This document shows positions 44,888-53,161 of a DNA stretch of 64,000 nt, in pieces (the stretch's first letter is position 1; every line of letters begins with the position of its first letter). The position numbers were made by a program, and so were the translations under genes. Location of the stretch: assembly GCA_002730875.1 (NCBI GenBank), contig PCBI01000017.1, positions 186,001-250,000 on the forward strand, read 5' to 3'. Source of the stretch: Spirochaetaceae bacterium (GTDB lineage: Bacteria; Spirochaetota; Leptospiria; Leptospirales; Leptonemataceae). Below the pieces are notes generated by a model. The model worked only from the letters and a program-made list of their open reading frames with translations, did no database searches and had not been told where the DNA came from.

Positions 44888-45412
44888 TCATTTTGAAGCT
44901 ACCGGTCCCTCCCAACCCAGAATCCTATAGTTCGGGGCCTGCTCACCGGCTCTTTCCCCGCTGCTGCCTAATTCCCCGGTAGAGACCGCGCTGCTTTCCG
45001 CCATGGTGTTGCTTTTGTAAAAGGATTGCTCCGACGGTGTGGTCGGGCTGGAGTCTTTTGAGTTTTCATCATGGGCAGGTCGGTTGCCCGACTGGATGAG
45101 CAATCGATACAGGCCGGTATAAGCCGGGCCCATAATACAGGCGCCGCTGCGCTCATCAAATCGGGCTCCATGAACCCGGCAGATAATCATACCTTCCCGA
45201 TCAAAGAATTTACCATCGTCGAGATCCATGGGCAGACGGACGTGGCCGCATCGATTGAAGAAACCTACAACCTCATCATCGAATCTGTAGACGAAAGCCT
45301 GGTCGGACGCATCGCCGTTCGGAGGCTCCGGAAGATCCAGTCGGAGGGCCCGCGGATGTTCCGGAATCGATTCTTTAACCTCGATGGGTTGGTCGTAAAG
45401 ATGACGGCGCAT
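44888..45412 (-). CDS. Rieske [2Fe-2S] protein with disordered C-terminal insert
   Basis: A 174-residue soluble protein, similar to small ferredoxin-type Rieske proteins. Cluster ligands are C55 and H57 (RCGHVRL) and C78 and H81 (CRVHGARF), with the following GACIMGPA turn. Residues about 109-160 are a Ser/Thr/Glu/Gly-rich low-complexity insert placed before the final strand YRILGWEG. It begins at the last base of the upstream lipoprotein stop (TGATG), so translation is coupled, and it precedes sucA by 46 nt. It may pass electrons to a partner oxygenase or serve a sensing role; no oxygenase is nearby. Confidence 0.83.
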   Translation of the reverse strand: MRRHLYDQPIEVKESIPEHPRALRLDLPEPPNGDASDQAFVYRFDDEVVGFFNRCGHVRLPMDLDDGKFFDREGMIICRVHGARFDERSGACIMGPAYTGLYRLLIQSGNRPAHDENSKDSSPTTPSEQSFYKSNTMAESSAVSTGELGSSGERAGEQAPNYRILGWEGPVASK

Positions 45413-46341
45413 CAGCGCACCAGGTATTGTTTACAATCCGTGGAGATGGCCGCCATATCTTCAATCATGGGCACAAAAGCAAACGGGGACGGTAGCCTCT
45501 GGCCTTCGTCGATGATAGCCAGCCCCTCCTCGCTTCTAGCAAATCTAAATCCCTGCGGACTGACGAATGGAGGGACCCGGACCATATCGAAACAAGCCGG
45601 GAAACGCTCCGCTTCCCGGCTTTCACCGGTAGAAGCTTCCAATTCCAGAACCACCGCCGGAAGTCGAGCATAGACGCGATCCATGCCATTGCCCCAGGTG
45701 AGTTCCGGAAGCCCGGGGGCGCCTTCAAACGGAAAGGATCCCTTTGAAAGCAAAACCGGATCTTTATGAATGGTGGCGCCAGCCAGCGAGTAAAAGGAGT
45801 AATGAATTTCCCCGCCGGGTTCGGATGGTTCGGCATCGCTGGTGAACAGCGCCAGAGTCCGTCCATCCGGAGTGACAAAAAGCCCTTGAATCTGTCTTTC
45901 CGGTTCAATCAGGGTCTTGCCGGTGGCGGACTTCAAGTCCGATGAAACGTTGATCGCATAGACTTCCCGCTTGCCCTCGCCCAACTGCTCGGAAGTGCCC
46001 CGCTGCATAATAAAGCCTTTGGCATAGGGGTAGAAGGATTCCGGCAATACCCAGCCTTCAAAGGTAACCAGGGAACGGGACTGCTCTACCTGGCCATTTC
46101 TAACCGCGTGCAGAATTATCTCGGTGCTATAATTGCGATTTACAGCAGCCTGACTCCACGGGTTCCAGCTCATCCGAGTTTCAAAGTGCAGCAGAACTTC
46201 GTACACACGGTTGCTGTTGGCCCAGCGGGCATCAACGCTCTGAGATACAGGCTTCCAGAACAGCACACTGCAGGAGGAACCAAAAAGGAAGATAAAGAAC
46301 AGCAAAAATAGGGCTGGAGTTAATTTAAATCTGTCAGACAT
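45412..46341 (-). CDS. putative lipoprotein, possibly beta-propeller
   Basis: A 309-residue protein when started at ATG 46341, where CAGGAAAAGC provides a ribosome-binding site; an upstream in-frame ATG adds 16 residues. The N-terminus MSDRFKLTPALFLLFFIFLFGSSC is a lipoprotein signal with lipobox GSSC. The mature part has repeated strands such as GLFVTPDGRTLALFTSD and GFRFARSEEGLAIIDEG, suggesting a WD40-like fold. No family assigned. Coupled to the Rieske gene through TGATG. Confidence 0.68.
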   Translation of the reverse strand: MSDRFKLTPALFLLFFIFLFGSSCSVLFWKPVSQSVDARWANSNRVYEVLLHFETRMSWNPWSQAAVNRNYSTEIILHAVRNGQVEQSRSLVTFEGWVLPESFYPYAKGFIMQRGTSEQLGEGKREVYAINVSSDLKSATGKTLIEPERQIQGLFVTPDGRTLALFTSDAEPSEPGGEIHYSFYSLAGATIHKDPVLLSKGSFPFEGAPGLPELTWGNGMDRVYARLPAVVLELEASTGESREAERFPACFDMVRVPPFVSPQGFRFARSEEGLAIIDEGQRLPSPFAFVPMIEDMAAISTDCKQYLVR

Positions 46342-46448
46342 GCTTTTCCTGACCTGATATTGCAGGCTAGGGACGGGATAATACGGCAAGTCTCAAAATC
46401 AATCAAAACTGAAACGGATTTCCTGGAATGGAAGCCCCTTCTAAAACG

Positions 46449-46474
46449 AAAAAGCCGGGACTACTCCCGGCTTT
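46449..46474 (-). terminator. terminator of hydrolase copy 1
   Basis: On the minus strand AAAGCCGGGA, loop GTAG, TCCCGGCTTT (10 perfect pairs), then TT and a C. It follows the first of the three tandem hydrolase genes by about 65 nt. Confidence 0.8.
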
Positions 46475-46540
46475 CCGTCCCCGTTAAGTCCTTACTGCGA
46501 TTGTTATGCAGCGGGACTCAACGGATCAATAAACTCAGAA

Positions 46541-47392
46541 TTATCTTCTGTTGTAGTCGCTGTTTGCATCCCTGTGGGAGTGACCGCTTCCGCCCTGGTA
46601 AACCGTGTAATAGGGACTCCAGCGGTAGCTGTAATCTCGACAGGTTTTGCTCCAGAACCAACCGCAACGGTAGGTTCTTACCAGCCGGCTGTTGCCGCGT
46701 GTACAATCGACTTTCACAGCCTTAACCGTATTCACGTTACACAGAGAATGATTGGCCAGGACACCGTCGTCTTTACCGGGAAGGAAGGGGCTGGTAACTT
46801 TCCAGTAGTCGCTTCCTGTACCGGAAGTAGTGTAGTAGGTTCTTCCGCGAGACTGATAGTGGTTGAAACCGTTTCGTGCGCCGCGGGTGCTTACGGACTG
46901 ATCCAGTTCGCCGCCCAGGGTGTCGAAGCCCAGCCAACCCAGATACCGGGTGGAGATGTCCGCCAGTTCTGAGCCCCCTGCGGCGCTGGCCATTAGTTGA
47001 ATTCTTCGAATGTTTAAACCGGAGGGATTGTTCAGACCGAAATAGGCCGCAACTACCAGACCGCCGGTAGAGTGAGTATAGATTTCGCAAGTGTTGGAAC
47101 CTGTGCAGAAAGTTCGCAGAGCATCGTGCAGTTGCTTCTGGGCTCCGCAGTTTTCCCAGCTATAGGCGCCGCCGTTTCTGGTTCCGTCGAATCCAACATA
47201 ACGCACATTGCTCAGACCCTTTACGGCCCCGCCCCAGTAATTGTTATGATCGTAGGTACCGCCTGAGGTACTGGTCAGGGAACGACAGTGGTTATCACCG
47301 GATCTGCCATGGACGAATAGCTTGTAGTTTGCAGCTGATAGGCCTTGAGACGCTACCATTAGCAGCACGGCCATAAATGCCAATTTCTTCAT
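46541..47392 (-). CDS. secreted Cys-rich alpha/beta-hydrolase-like protein, tandem copy 1
   Basis: A 283-residue protein with a Sec signal peptide (MKKLAFMAVLLMVASQGLSA, cleavage before ANYK). Mature features of a lipase/esterase-like hydrolase: opening strand KLFVHGRSGDN (oxyanion region), a nucleophile elbow IYTHSTGG, and a late GKDDGVLANHS that may supply the acid and His. At least eight Cys suggest disulfides. The C-terminal 20 residues are His/Asp/Arg-rich. The family is not one I can name. This copy differs most from the other two near the C-terminus (Lys and Arg for Tyr and Met). GGAGTGTT precedes the ATG. Confidence 0.75.
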   Translation of the reverse strand: MKKLAFMAVLLMVASQGLSAANYKLFVHGRSGDNHCRSLTSTSGGTYDHNNYWGGAVKGLSNVRYVGFDGTRNGGAYSWENCGAQKQLHDALRTFCTGSNTCEIYTHSTGGLVVAAYFGLNNPSGLNIRRIQLMASAAGGSELADISTRYLGWLGFDTLGGELDQSVSTRGARNGFNHYQSRGRTYYTTSGTGSDYWKVTSPFLPGKDDGVLANHSLCNVNTVKAVKVDCTRGNSRLVRTYRCGWFWSKTCRDYSYRWSPYYTVYQGGSGHSHRDANSDYNRR

Positions 47393-47679
47393 TTGAACAC
47401 TCCTTTACCCGAAGGGGCTGTTTTGGCCATAAATGTCTCTGACACTATGTCAATGTCCATAAAAAAACTGTAAGAGACGTTACATTCCACGGTTTTTTTA
47501 ATCCCGCAGGAGGATATGGGCCAGTCGCCTATACCATAAGTATTAACTGCCGGTCTATCGAGCACGGGTCAGCGGGTCCCTGCCGCAAACCTCGTCCGCC
47601 GGGGAGCCCACGGGGGAACCGGGGAGTTTTTGAATGGATCGGGAGATGACTCTGCGGCGCGGTTAGAGGTGCAGAATGC
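47393..47679. other. intergenic region upstream of hydrolase copy 1
   Basis: It contains the copy 1 leader with GGAGTGTT and, 62 nt upstream of the start, TTTTTTTATGGACA (minus strand), related to sequences upstream of copies 2 and 3. A TTGACA lies just downstream of that element. The remainder to 47679 shows no gene. Confidence 0.4.
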
Positions 47680-47703
47680 AAAAAGGCCGCTTATGCGGCC
47701 TTT
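47680..47703 (-). terminator. second of two tandem terminators after hydrolase copy 2
   Basis: On the minus strand AAAGGCCGC, loop ATAA, GCGGCCTTT, continuing into TT and G. It lies 20 nt beyond the first terminator. Confidence 0.75.
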
Positions 47704-47722
47704 AGCAAATCCCGGGAAAAGG

Positions 47723-47748
47723 AAAAAAGCCGGGCCGAAGCCCGGCTT
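47723..47748 (-). terminator. first terminator after hydrolase copy 2
   Basis: On the minus strand AAGCCGGGC, TTCG tetraloop, GCCCGGCTT, then TTTT. It starts 11 nt after the copy 2 stop codon. Confidence 0.85.
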
Positions 47749-47758
47749 GAGCTGGAGA

Positions 47759-48610
47759 TTAGCGACGGTTGTAATCTCGCTTGGCATCGCCATGCGAGTG
47801 TCCGCCACCGCCTTGATATACTGTATAGTACGGAGTCCAGCGGTAGCTACGATCGTAGCAGGTGCTGCTCCAGAACCAACCGCATGCATAGGAACGAGTC
47901 ATGGTTCCGTTGCCGCGGGTACATCCCTGCTCCACAGACTTCACAGTGTTTACATTGCAAAGTGAGTGGTTGGCCAGTACGCCATCATCCTTTCCAGGTA
48001 GGAACGGACTGGTAGCGTACAGATAGTCTGTACCTTCACCGGAAGTGGTGTAGTAGGTTCTTCCTCGAGACTGATAATGGTTGAATCCATTTCGAGCCCC
48101 GCGAGTACTTACAGACTCATCCAGTTCGCCGCCCAGGGTATCAAACCCCAGCCAACCCAGATAACTGGTTGAAATATCAGCAAGCTCCGATCCACCGGCT
48201 GCGCTGGCCATCAGCTGAATTCTTCGAATGTTCAATCCGGATGGATTGTTCAGTCCGAAATATGCAGCCAGTACCAGACCACCGGTAGAGTGGGTGTAGA
48301 TTTCGCAAGTGTTGGAACCTGTGCAGAAAGTTCGCAGAGCATCGTGCAGTTGCTTTTGAGCTCCGCAGGTTTCCCAGCTATAGGCTCCGCCATTGCGGGT
48401 TCCGTCGAATCCAACGTATCTTACGTCAGAAAGTCCGGATACGGCTCCCCCCCAGTAGTTGTTATGATCGTAGGTGCCGCTGGTGGTACTCGTTAGAGAC
48501 CGACAGTGGTTATCTCCTGAACGACCATGAACGAACAACTTGTAGTTCGCCGCTGATAGTCCTTGTGATGCTACGAGTAGCAACACAGCCATTAACGCTA
48601 ATTTGCGCAT
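47759..48610 (-). CDS. secreted Cys-rich alpha/beta-hydrolase-like protein, tandem copy 2
   Basis: Also 283 residues, nearly identical to copy 1 through the first 220 residues and closer to copy 3 at the C-terminus (GEGTDYLYATSPFLPG, TRGNGTMTRSYACGWFW, GGGHSHGDAKRDYNRR). It has the same signal peptide, THSTGG elbow, DDGVLANHS motif and Cys positions as the other copies. GAGGAGTGTTTGA precedes the ATG. Equal lengths with no frameshift suggest that all copies are under selection. Confidence 0.75.
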   Translation of the reverse strand: MRKLALMAVLLLVASQGLSAANYKLFVHGRSGDNHCRSLTSTTSGTYDHNNYWGGAVSGLSDVRYVGFDGTRNGGAYSWETCGAQKQLHDALRTFCTGSNTCEIYTHSTGGLVLAAYFGLNNPSGLNIRRIQLMASAAGGSELADISTSYLGWLGFDTLGGELDESVSTRGARNGFNHYQSRGRTYYTTSGEGTDYLYATSPFLPGKDDGVLANHSLCNVNTVKSVEQGCTRGNGTMTRSYACGWFWSSTCYDRSYRWTPYYTVYQGGGGHSHGDAKRDYNRR

Positions 48611-49062
48611 TCAAACACTCCTCTTCCCTGAGGGATTATTTTCCAAAATTTTTGAGACTCGGTGAATTCGTGTCTATAAAAAAAGCACCCCGGGCGAACG
48701 TGGGCCCGTTTTTGCGAACTTTCGCAGCCTTTCGCCCACATTCTACCCGGATGGCAGACAAACTCGATCCATATAACGTCCGGGGTGCTGCAGACGTACA
48801 CGGGTACAGCCCCGCCGGAGCGCCCGGCACAGCAACTGCAGGCTCCAGGGACGGCTGCATGGACCGGCGGATAGGGCCCATCCCGAGAGTATCGTAAGCT
48901 CCAGGCGGCATCGCCCGACCGAACGATAGATACACGAAATCCCAACAGGGAGGCAAACTTGCTCAACCGATCATATTGATTCCTGCCATGGACACAAGAT
49001 GGCTCAGGCCTCAGGGATGTTCGATGAAAGGACTCGTAGCGAGTGGGGCTTCAGGTAGGAAA
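48611..49062. other. intergenic region between hydrolase copies 2 and 3
   Basis: A copy-2 leader with the element TTTTTTTATAGACA (minus strand, 48671-48684) 61 nt upstream of the start. The rest, to 49062, is longer than the other spacers and shows no homology to the hydrolase and no credible ORF; overlapping minus-strand open frames there have arginine/proline-rich, non-protein-like composition. Confidence 0.4.
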
Positions 49063-49082
49063 GAAGCCCCGATATCGGGGCT
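49063..49082 (-). terminator. second of two tandem terminators after hydrolase copy 3
   Basis: A perfect 18-nt palindrome AGCCCCGATATCGGGGCT (49065-49082), followed on the minus strand by TCTTTCC. It lies 34 nt beyond the first terminator. Confidence 0.6.
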
Positions 49083-49116
49083 CTCCAGAAGTCAGGATTG
49101 TTTGAATGGAAGCAAG

Positions 49117-49140
49117 AAAAGCCGGGCCGAAGCCCGGCTT
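49117..49140 (-). terminator. first terminator after hydrolase copy 3
   Basis: On the minus strand AAGCCGGGC, TTCG, GCCCGGCTT, then TT and C: the same hairpin as after copy 2, showing that the duplicated unit included the terminator. Confidence 0.85.
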
Positions 49141-49150
49141 AAGCTAGAGC

Positions 49151-50002
49151 TTAGCGACGATTGTAATCTCGCTTGGCATCGCCATGCGAGTGTCCGCCTC
49201 CACCGGTGTATACGGTGTAGTACGGAGTCCAGCGATAGCTGTTGTCGTAACAGGTCTTGCTCCACAGGAACCCGCAGGAATAGGAACGAGTCATTGTTCC
49301 GTTTCCTCTCGTGCAGGATTGGTCCACAGACTTCACAGTGTTTACATTGCAAAGCGAGTGGTTGGCCAGCACCCCATCGTCATATCCGGGCAGCAATGGG
49401 CTGGTAGCATACAGATAGTCTGTACCCTCGCCGGATGTGGTATAGTAGGTGCGGCCTCGAGACTGATAATGGTTAAAGCCGTTACGTGCGCCGCTGGTAC
49501 TTACAGAATCATCCAGTTCGCCGCCCAGGGTATCAAAACCCAGCCAGGACAGATAACTGGTTGAAAAATCCGCAAGCTCCGATCCGCCGGCCGCGCTGGC
49601 CATTAGCTGAATCCTTCGAATGTTCAATCCGGATGGATTGTTCAGTCCGAAATATGCAGCCAGTACCAGACCACCGGTAGAGTGGGTGTAGATCTCGCAA
49701 TCGTTAGAACCAGTGCAGAAGGTTCGCAGAGCATCGTGCAGTTGCTTTTGAGCTCCGCAGGTCTCCCAGCTATAGGCGCCTCCGTTGCGAGTACCGTCGA
49801 ATCCAACGTATCTTACGTTGGAAAGTCCGGTCACAGCTCCCCCCCAGTAGTTACGGTAATCTGTGGTTCCGCTGGACGTGCTGGTTAAAGCCTGACAGTG
49901 GTTATCACCGGATCGACCGTGAACGAACAACCGGTAGGTTGCTGCTGATAGTCCTTGTGATGCTACGAAGAGCAACACAGCCATTAACGCTAATTTGCGC
50001 AT
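49151..50002 (-). CDS. secreted Cys-rich alpha/beta-hydrolase-like protein, tandem copy 3
   Basis: 283 residues, first gene of the minus-strand array. It matches copy 2 at most positions, with scattered substitutions (ATYRLF, TTDYRNYWGG, GSNDCEIY, LLPGYDDG). Signal peptide, elbow THSTGG, acid/His candidate DDGVLANHS and all Cys are conserved, so it is predicted to be active like the others. The upstream 20 nt, including GAGGAGTGTTTGA, are the same as in copy 2. Confidence 0.75.
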   Translation of the reverse strand: MRKLALMAVLLFVASQGLSAATYRLFVHGRSGDNHCQALTSTSSGTTDYRNYWGGAVTGLSNVRYVGFDGTRNGGAYSWETCGAQKQLHDALRTFCTGSNDCEIYTHSTGGLVLAAYFGLNNPSGLNIRRIQLMASAAGGSELADFSTSYLSWLGFDTLGGELDDSVSTSGARNGFNHYQSRGRTYYTTSGEGTDYLYATSPLLPGYDDGVLANHSLCNVNTVKSVDQSCTRGNGTMTRSYSCGFLWSKTCYDNSYRWTPYYTVYTGGGGHSHGDAKRDYNRR

Positions 50003-50299
50003 TCAAACACTCCTCTTCCCTTTCTTTGGGAATCTTCTTTGTTTTGCGCCGGCAAGGCCGGCATGCGACGTTACATCGCAGACAGTTAAACTTGTCCAAC
50101 TGTCCATTATAAGCATCGCGGCCGCCACAAGGTCTGTCTATAATAAATTACAGAACGCCCCGAATTCACGGGAATTTGTTGATGGTTCCTGGCAAGTCTA
50201 TAGGAAATCCGGTTTATCAAATTGCGTTTTATCCTCCAACGAACGCCCGGCAGGCTCACGCCTAATCCTCTCGCAGTATGTAGCCGACGATGGAGCCAT
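50003..50299. other. region upstream of hydrolase copy 3
   Basis: On the minus strand it holds TTATAATGGACA (50101-50112) and TTTATTATAGACA (50135-50147), both related to the element upstream of copies 1 and 2; the first contains a consensus TATAAT -10 box, with no convincing -35. No gene is seen. Confidence 0.4.
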
Positions 50300-50325
50300 A
50301 AAAAAGACCGCTCTTTCGAGCGGCC
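50300..50325 (-). terminator. terminator downstream of the anchored extracytoplasmic protein
   Basis: On the minus strand GGCCGCTC, GAAA tetraloop, GAGCGGTC (one G-T pair), then TTTTTT. About 95 nt after the stop codon of the gene ending at 50421. Confidence 0.85.
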
Positions 50326-50420
50326 TTAACTTTTACCGGGAAAAACTAGTCCCGTAGGGCCAGTCTGGAAAAAGGATTCCACACTGGCCGTCCCCTGGTT
50401 GTAACGAGTGGTTGAAACGA

Positions 50421-51638
50421 TTATTCGTTGGCCATCTTCTCCAGAAACTCGATGCGCTCATTTTTCTCTTCGGAAGTCCATTCCTGACCGGAGAATTCGG
50501 AAGCCCGGTAAGCCTGGGTTTCATGATTGGGCGCGGGATCCACGTATTCCCAGAGCGGCTCGGTATGGGTGCCGGAAATCTCCTCTCCGGTTCGCATGGA
50601 CCGCTCGACCATATCGGGCGTTACAGGGGAGTTGTTCCTGCGTCCGCGAATGTCTCTGACAACATAAGGACCGTCGATGCCCCGGTCTTTCAGAACCTTG
50701 CCAAAAAACTCCAGTTCTACGGTGTGGTTCCCTTTTTCCAATTGTCCTTCCCAGCTACTGGTGGCCACGAACCGCTGTTTGCCTTCCTTTTCCTGAAGAT
50801 TGGCATCGATCTGATAGTAACCTGCTTTGTTAACGGTTATCGGAACGCGCACAGACAGACTGCCATTATCCAGAGAGTTATTGATGTTGGTGCCAAATTT
50901 TGCCACCGTATGCGGTGTAGAAAACCAGCCGGCGCGCTGATTGTGTTTGTTTCCGTTCACGGTCATGTTGGCTTCAAGGAACATATCGCCCCAGTCCTGA
51001 CCAGTCGGACGCACCAGGAAAGTGTAGATACCATCGTTGGCCTTTTCGTCTCCGTTTTCGCCATCATCACCGAAGCCCACAGGTGGAAGGGTTCCATAGG
51101 TTTTTCGATGTAGCTTTCTGTAGACTCGGGGTTCGATATCTTCGACCTTTACGGCATTGCTCTGCTCATCCTGGCAACGTAGATAGACATGAAAGTCTCC
51201 GGTGCCTACGGAGATGGACTGTTCGGCCCACATTTCGCATTGTTCCGAGGCAAACTCGGCAGGCTTTTCGCAATTGGGAACTCCCTCTTTGGTCATTTCG
51301 CAACCTTCAGCCGGTTTGCTGATCACTCCTGTGGGAGGTAGTTTGAATTCGAATGGATTGGTCAGGTCTTCCTGCCACTCATATAGAGGCCTTGAATAAG
51401 GCGGATACTGGGCCCACTTTTTGTATCTTTCCAATTTCGCGATTGGATCTTCGTCCACTGCAACAAATTCGCCGTCTTCGCCCAGTCTCTCTACTGTAGG
51501 ATCAAAAGGAGATGCGGTTATGTCTTCGTCTCCCGGAGTTCCCTGTGTTGAACTATCTGATGTTAGCAGATAGACGGTGAACACGACCAGAACCAGAACT
51601 ACGGCTCCGATCAAAATCATCGGCAATTTACTCTTCAT
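50421..51638 (-). CDS. membrane-anchored extracytoplasmic protein, choice-of-anchor-X-like
   Basis: A 405-residue protein when started at ATG 51638, which has GGGGGA 5 nt upstream; an in-frame extension to 51791 has no such signal. It starts MKSKLP and one hydrophobic segment (about 5-26), then an acidic linker. The middle contains GDDGENGDEKANDGIYTFLV, a pattern of the choice-of-anchor-X/secreted Ig-like group, and a later beta-domain (YYQIDANLQEKEG, NHTVELEFFGKVL, PYVVRDI). Four Cys lie in 105-155. No enzyme motif is seen. Probably periplasmic or surface exposed. Confidence 0.65.
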   Translation of the reverse strand: MKSKLPMILIGAVVLVLVVFTVYLLTSDSSTQGTPGDEDITASPFDPTVERLGEDGEFVAVDEDPIAKLERYKKWAQYPPYSRPLYEWQEDLTNPFEFKLPPTGVISKPAEGCEMTKEGVPNCEKPAEFASEQCEMWAEQSISVGTGDFHVYLRCQDEQSNAVKVEDIEPRVYRKLHRKTYGTLPPVGFGDDGENGDEKANDGIYTFLVRPTGQDWGDMFLEANMTVNGNKHNQRAGWFSTPHTVAKFGTNINNSLDNGSLSVRVPITVNKAGYYQIDANLQEKEGKQRFVATSSWEGQLEKGNHTVELEFFGKVLKDRGIDGPYVVRDIRGRRNNSPVTPDMVERSMRTGEEISGTHTEPLWEYVDPAPNHETQAYRASEFSGQEWTSEEKNERIEFLEKMANE

Positions 51639-51844
51639 TGAATCCCCCTGTATATCTTTAGGAAGGAGGCTTTTTACACCTCCGGGAAGCTCGCGCATTC
51701 CGGTTCTGCCGGGAACCTGAATGCATTCCATCAGATCTTTCTCTGTGGAAGCTTCTTTCTCGGCCACACTCCAGGCCGTCTCTGCAGTCACTCTTCTTTG
51801 TTTCTACAGTTCGAGCAGCTTGCGCCGCACCAATGGCTTTGAAC

Positions 51845-53140
51845 TTATTTATCTGCCTTTTGTCTGTCAGCTTTTTTTCGGACCGATTTCTTTTTGGATG
51901 CGCTCTTCTTTGTAGAAGCAGTCGTCCCCTTTTTGGATTGCTTCCCCAGGGTTTTTCCGGATGATTTCGTCGTAGCCTTAGCCGAACTCTTCTCCGACGA
52001 TGCCTCTTTCCTGGTTCCACCGGATTTACTGCTACCGAACCCCTTACGGGATCCGGATTTGCTGGCCGAGTTTGCCCGACCCTTCTTTGCGGTAGCATTC
52101 GCCGACGAACTTTCTTTCTTTCTGACGGTGGACTTTGTCTCTTCCAAAGGATCTTCAGCCGAAGATTTCCGGTCTTCGTGCCCTTCCCTGGCCGACCTTA
52201 CTCGGCGAACTGGCCCATCGATCTTGCGCGCAAATCGTTCATTTACTTTGAGTCGTTTGATCTTGTTCTGCAAAGTGGATCGGTTGATTCGAAGAGCTTG
52301 CGCGGCATGGGAAATGTTCTGTCCGTTTCTTCGCAGCATGCTGGCGATGATGCCCGCTTCCAGCTCTTCCATAATTTCGTCCAGACTCATCTGTCTTTCC
52401 AGTCTGCTCAGCACTTCGTGAGGAATGCCGGATAACTCCGGGTCCTGAAAGATGTATAGATAGCCCGATACCTGACTCTCTCTATGTATCGTGGTGATTT
52501 CCACGCTGATACTTAGCTCGGGAATGGAGGCGAACAGCAGATCCGCCGGATGGGGGCCTTCGCTGTAGACCCGGGCCAGGAGTCCTCGGGTCAGCTCCAG
52601 GAAGTAGGATTCGGCCAGGGCCAGATTGTTATGGAAAAAATCGCGGTGCAGCACCCTTTGCTGAAATCCCTCGTTGTAAAAGAGAGCATGTCCGTTCAAG
52701 TCCGTGGCAAGGATAGGATGGGGAATGGCGGCCAGAACCAGGCGGGCGAACCACTGATCGCTGGATTCCGGAAGCGGATCAATAACCGGCCCGGTCTTCG
52801 CGGATTCCGTCGACCTTCGTTCTTTAAGATCCGATGCGTGGCGGAGAAGCTCCGTATCCGACCAATCGCTTTTCTTCTGGCCCGCACGATTCAGCACCGG
52901 CACCGGACATTGCGAAGAAAGCTTCAGCAAGTCCTCCCGGGAAATATCGGCATCCACCCAATCCGCAGGAATTGAGTCGTACTCCAGATGGGCTCGCTGT
53001 AGATCGGAAAGTTGACGATTGATTAGATCCCTGGAGAGATATCCCTCGAGTTCGCCGCTCAGGTCTTGAACCAGAGGAATATGATCCAGAGAAGTAGAAT
53101 AAAAGAATCTTATGATTTCGAGAGGCCTGACTCGGGTCAC
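51845..53140 (-). CDS. PAS-Fis type regulator with long histone-H1-like basic tail
   Basis: A 431-residue protein in three parts. Residues about 125-240 form a PAS-like sensor (LAAIPHPILATDLNGHALFYNEGF...YIFQDPE). Residues about 253-305 are a Fis-type helix-turn-helix like that ending NtrC regulators (EAGIIASMLRRNGQNISHAAQALRINRSTLQNKIKRL), but no AAA+ sigma-54 domain is present. Residues 311-431 are a Lys/Ser/Ala-rich tail with repeated KK, SKSG and TKKSASKKK patches, resembling H1-like or Hc1-like DNA-binding tails. It lies 21 nt downstream of the 333-residue gene and in the fliD run, so it may regulate flagellar genes (inference). Confidence 0.75.
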   Translation of the reverse strand: MTRVRPLEIIRFFYSTSLDHIPLVQDLSGELEGYLSRDLINRQLSDLQRAHLEYDSIPADWVDADISREDLLKLSSQCPVPVLNRAGQKKSDWSDTELLRHASDLKERRSTESAKTGPVIDPLPESSDQWFARLVLAAIPHPILATDLNGHALFYNEGFQQRVLHRDFFHNNLALAESYFLELTRGLLARVYSEGPHPADLLFASIPELSISVEITTIHRESQVSGYLYIFQDPELSGIPHEVLSRLERQMSLDEIMEELEAGIIASMLRRNGQNISHAAQALRINRSTLQNKIKRLKVNERFARKIDGPVRRVRSAREGHEDRKSSAEDPLEETKSTVRKKESSSANATAKKGRANSASKSGSRKGFGSSKSGGTRKEASSEKSSAKATTKSSGKTLGKQSKKGTTASTKKSASKKKSVRKKADRQKADK

Positions 53141-53161
53141 AGGGAGACAGGCCTTGTTTTG

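Noticed and set aside
48598..48966. 122-codon and overlapping 106-codon minus-strand frames upstream of hydrolase copy 2
   Set aside because: They overlap the copy 2 leader, compete with each other, and have Arg/Pro/Ala-rich random-like composition with no ribosome-binding site.
46541..50002. Transposon-driven origin of the hydrolase copies
   Set aside because: No transposase, terminal inverted repeats or target duplications are seen around any copy; simple tandem duplication explains the layout.
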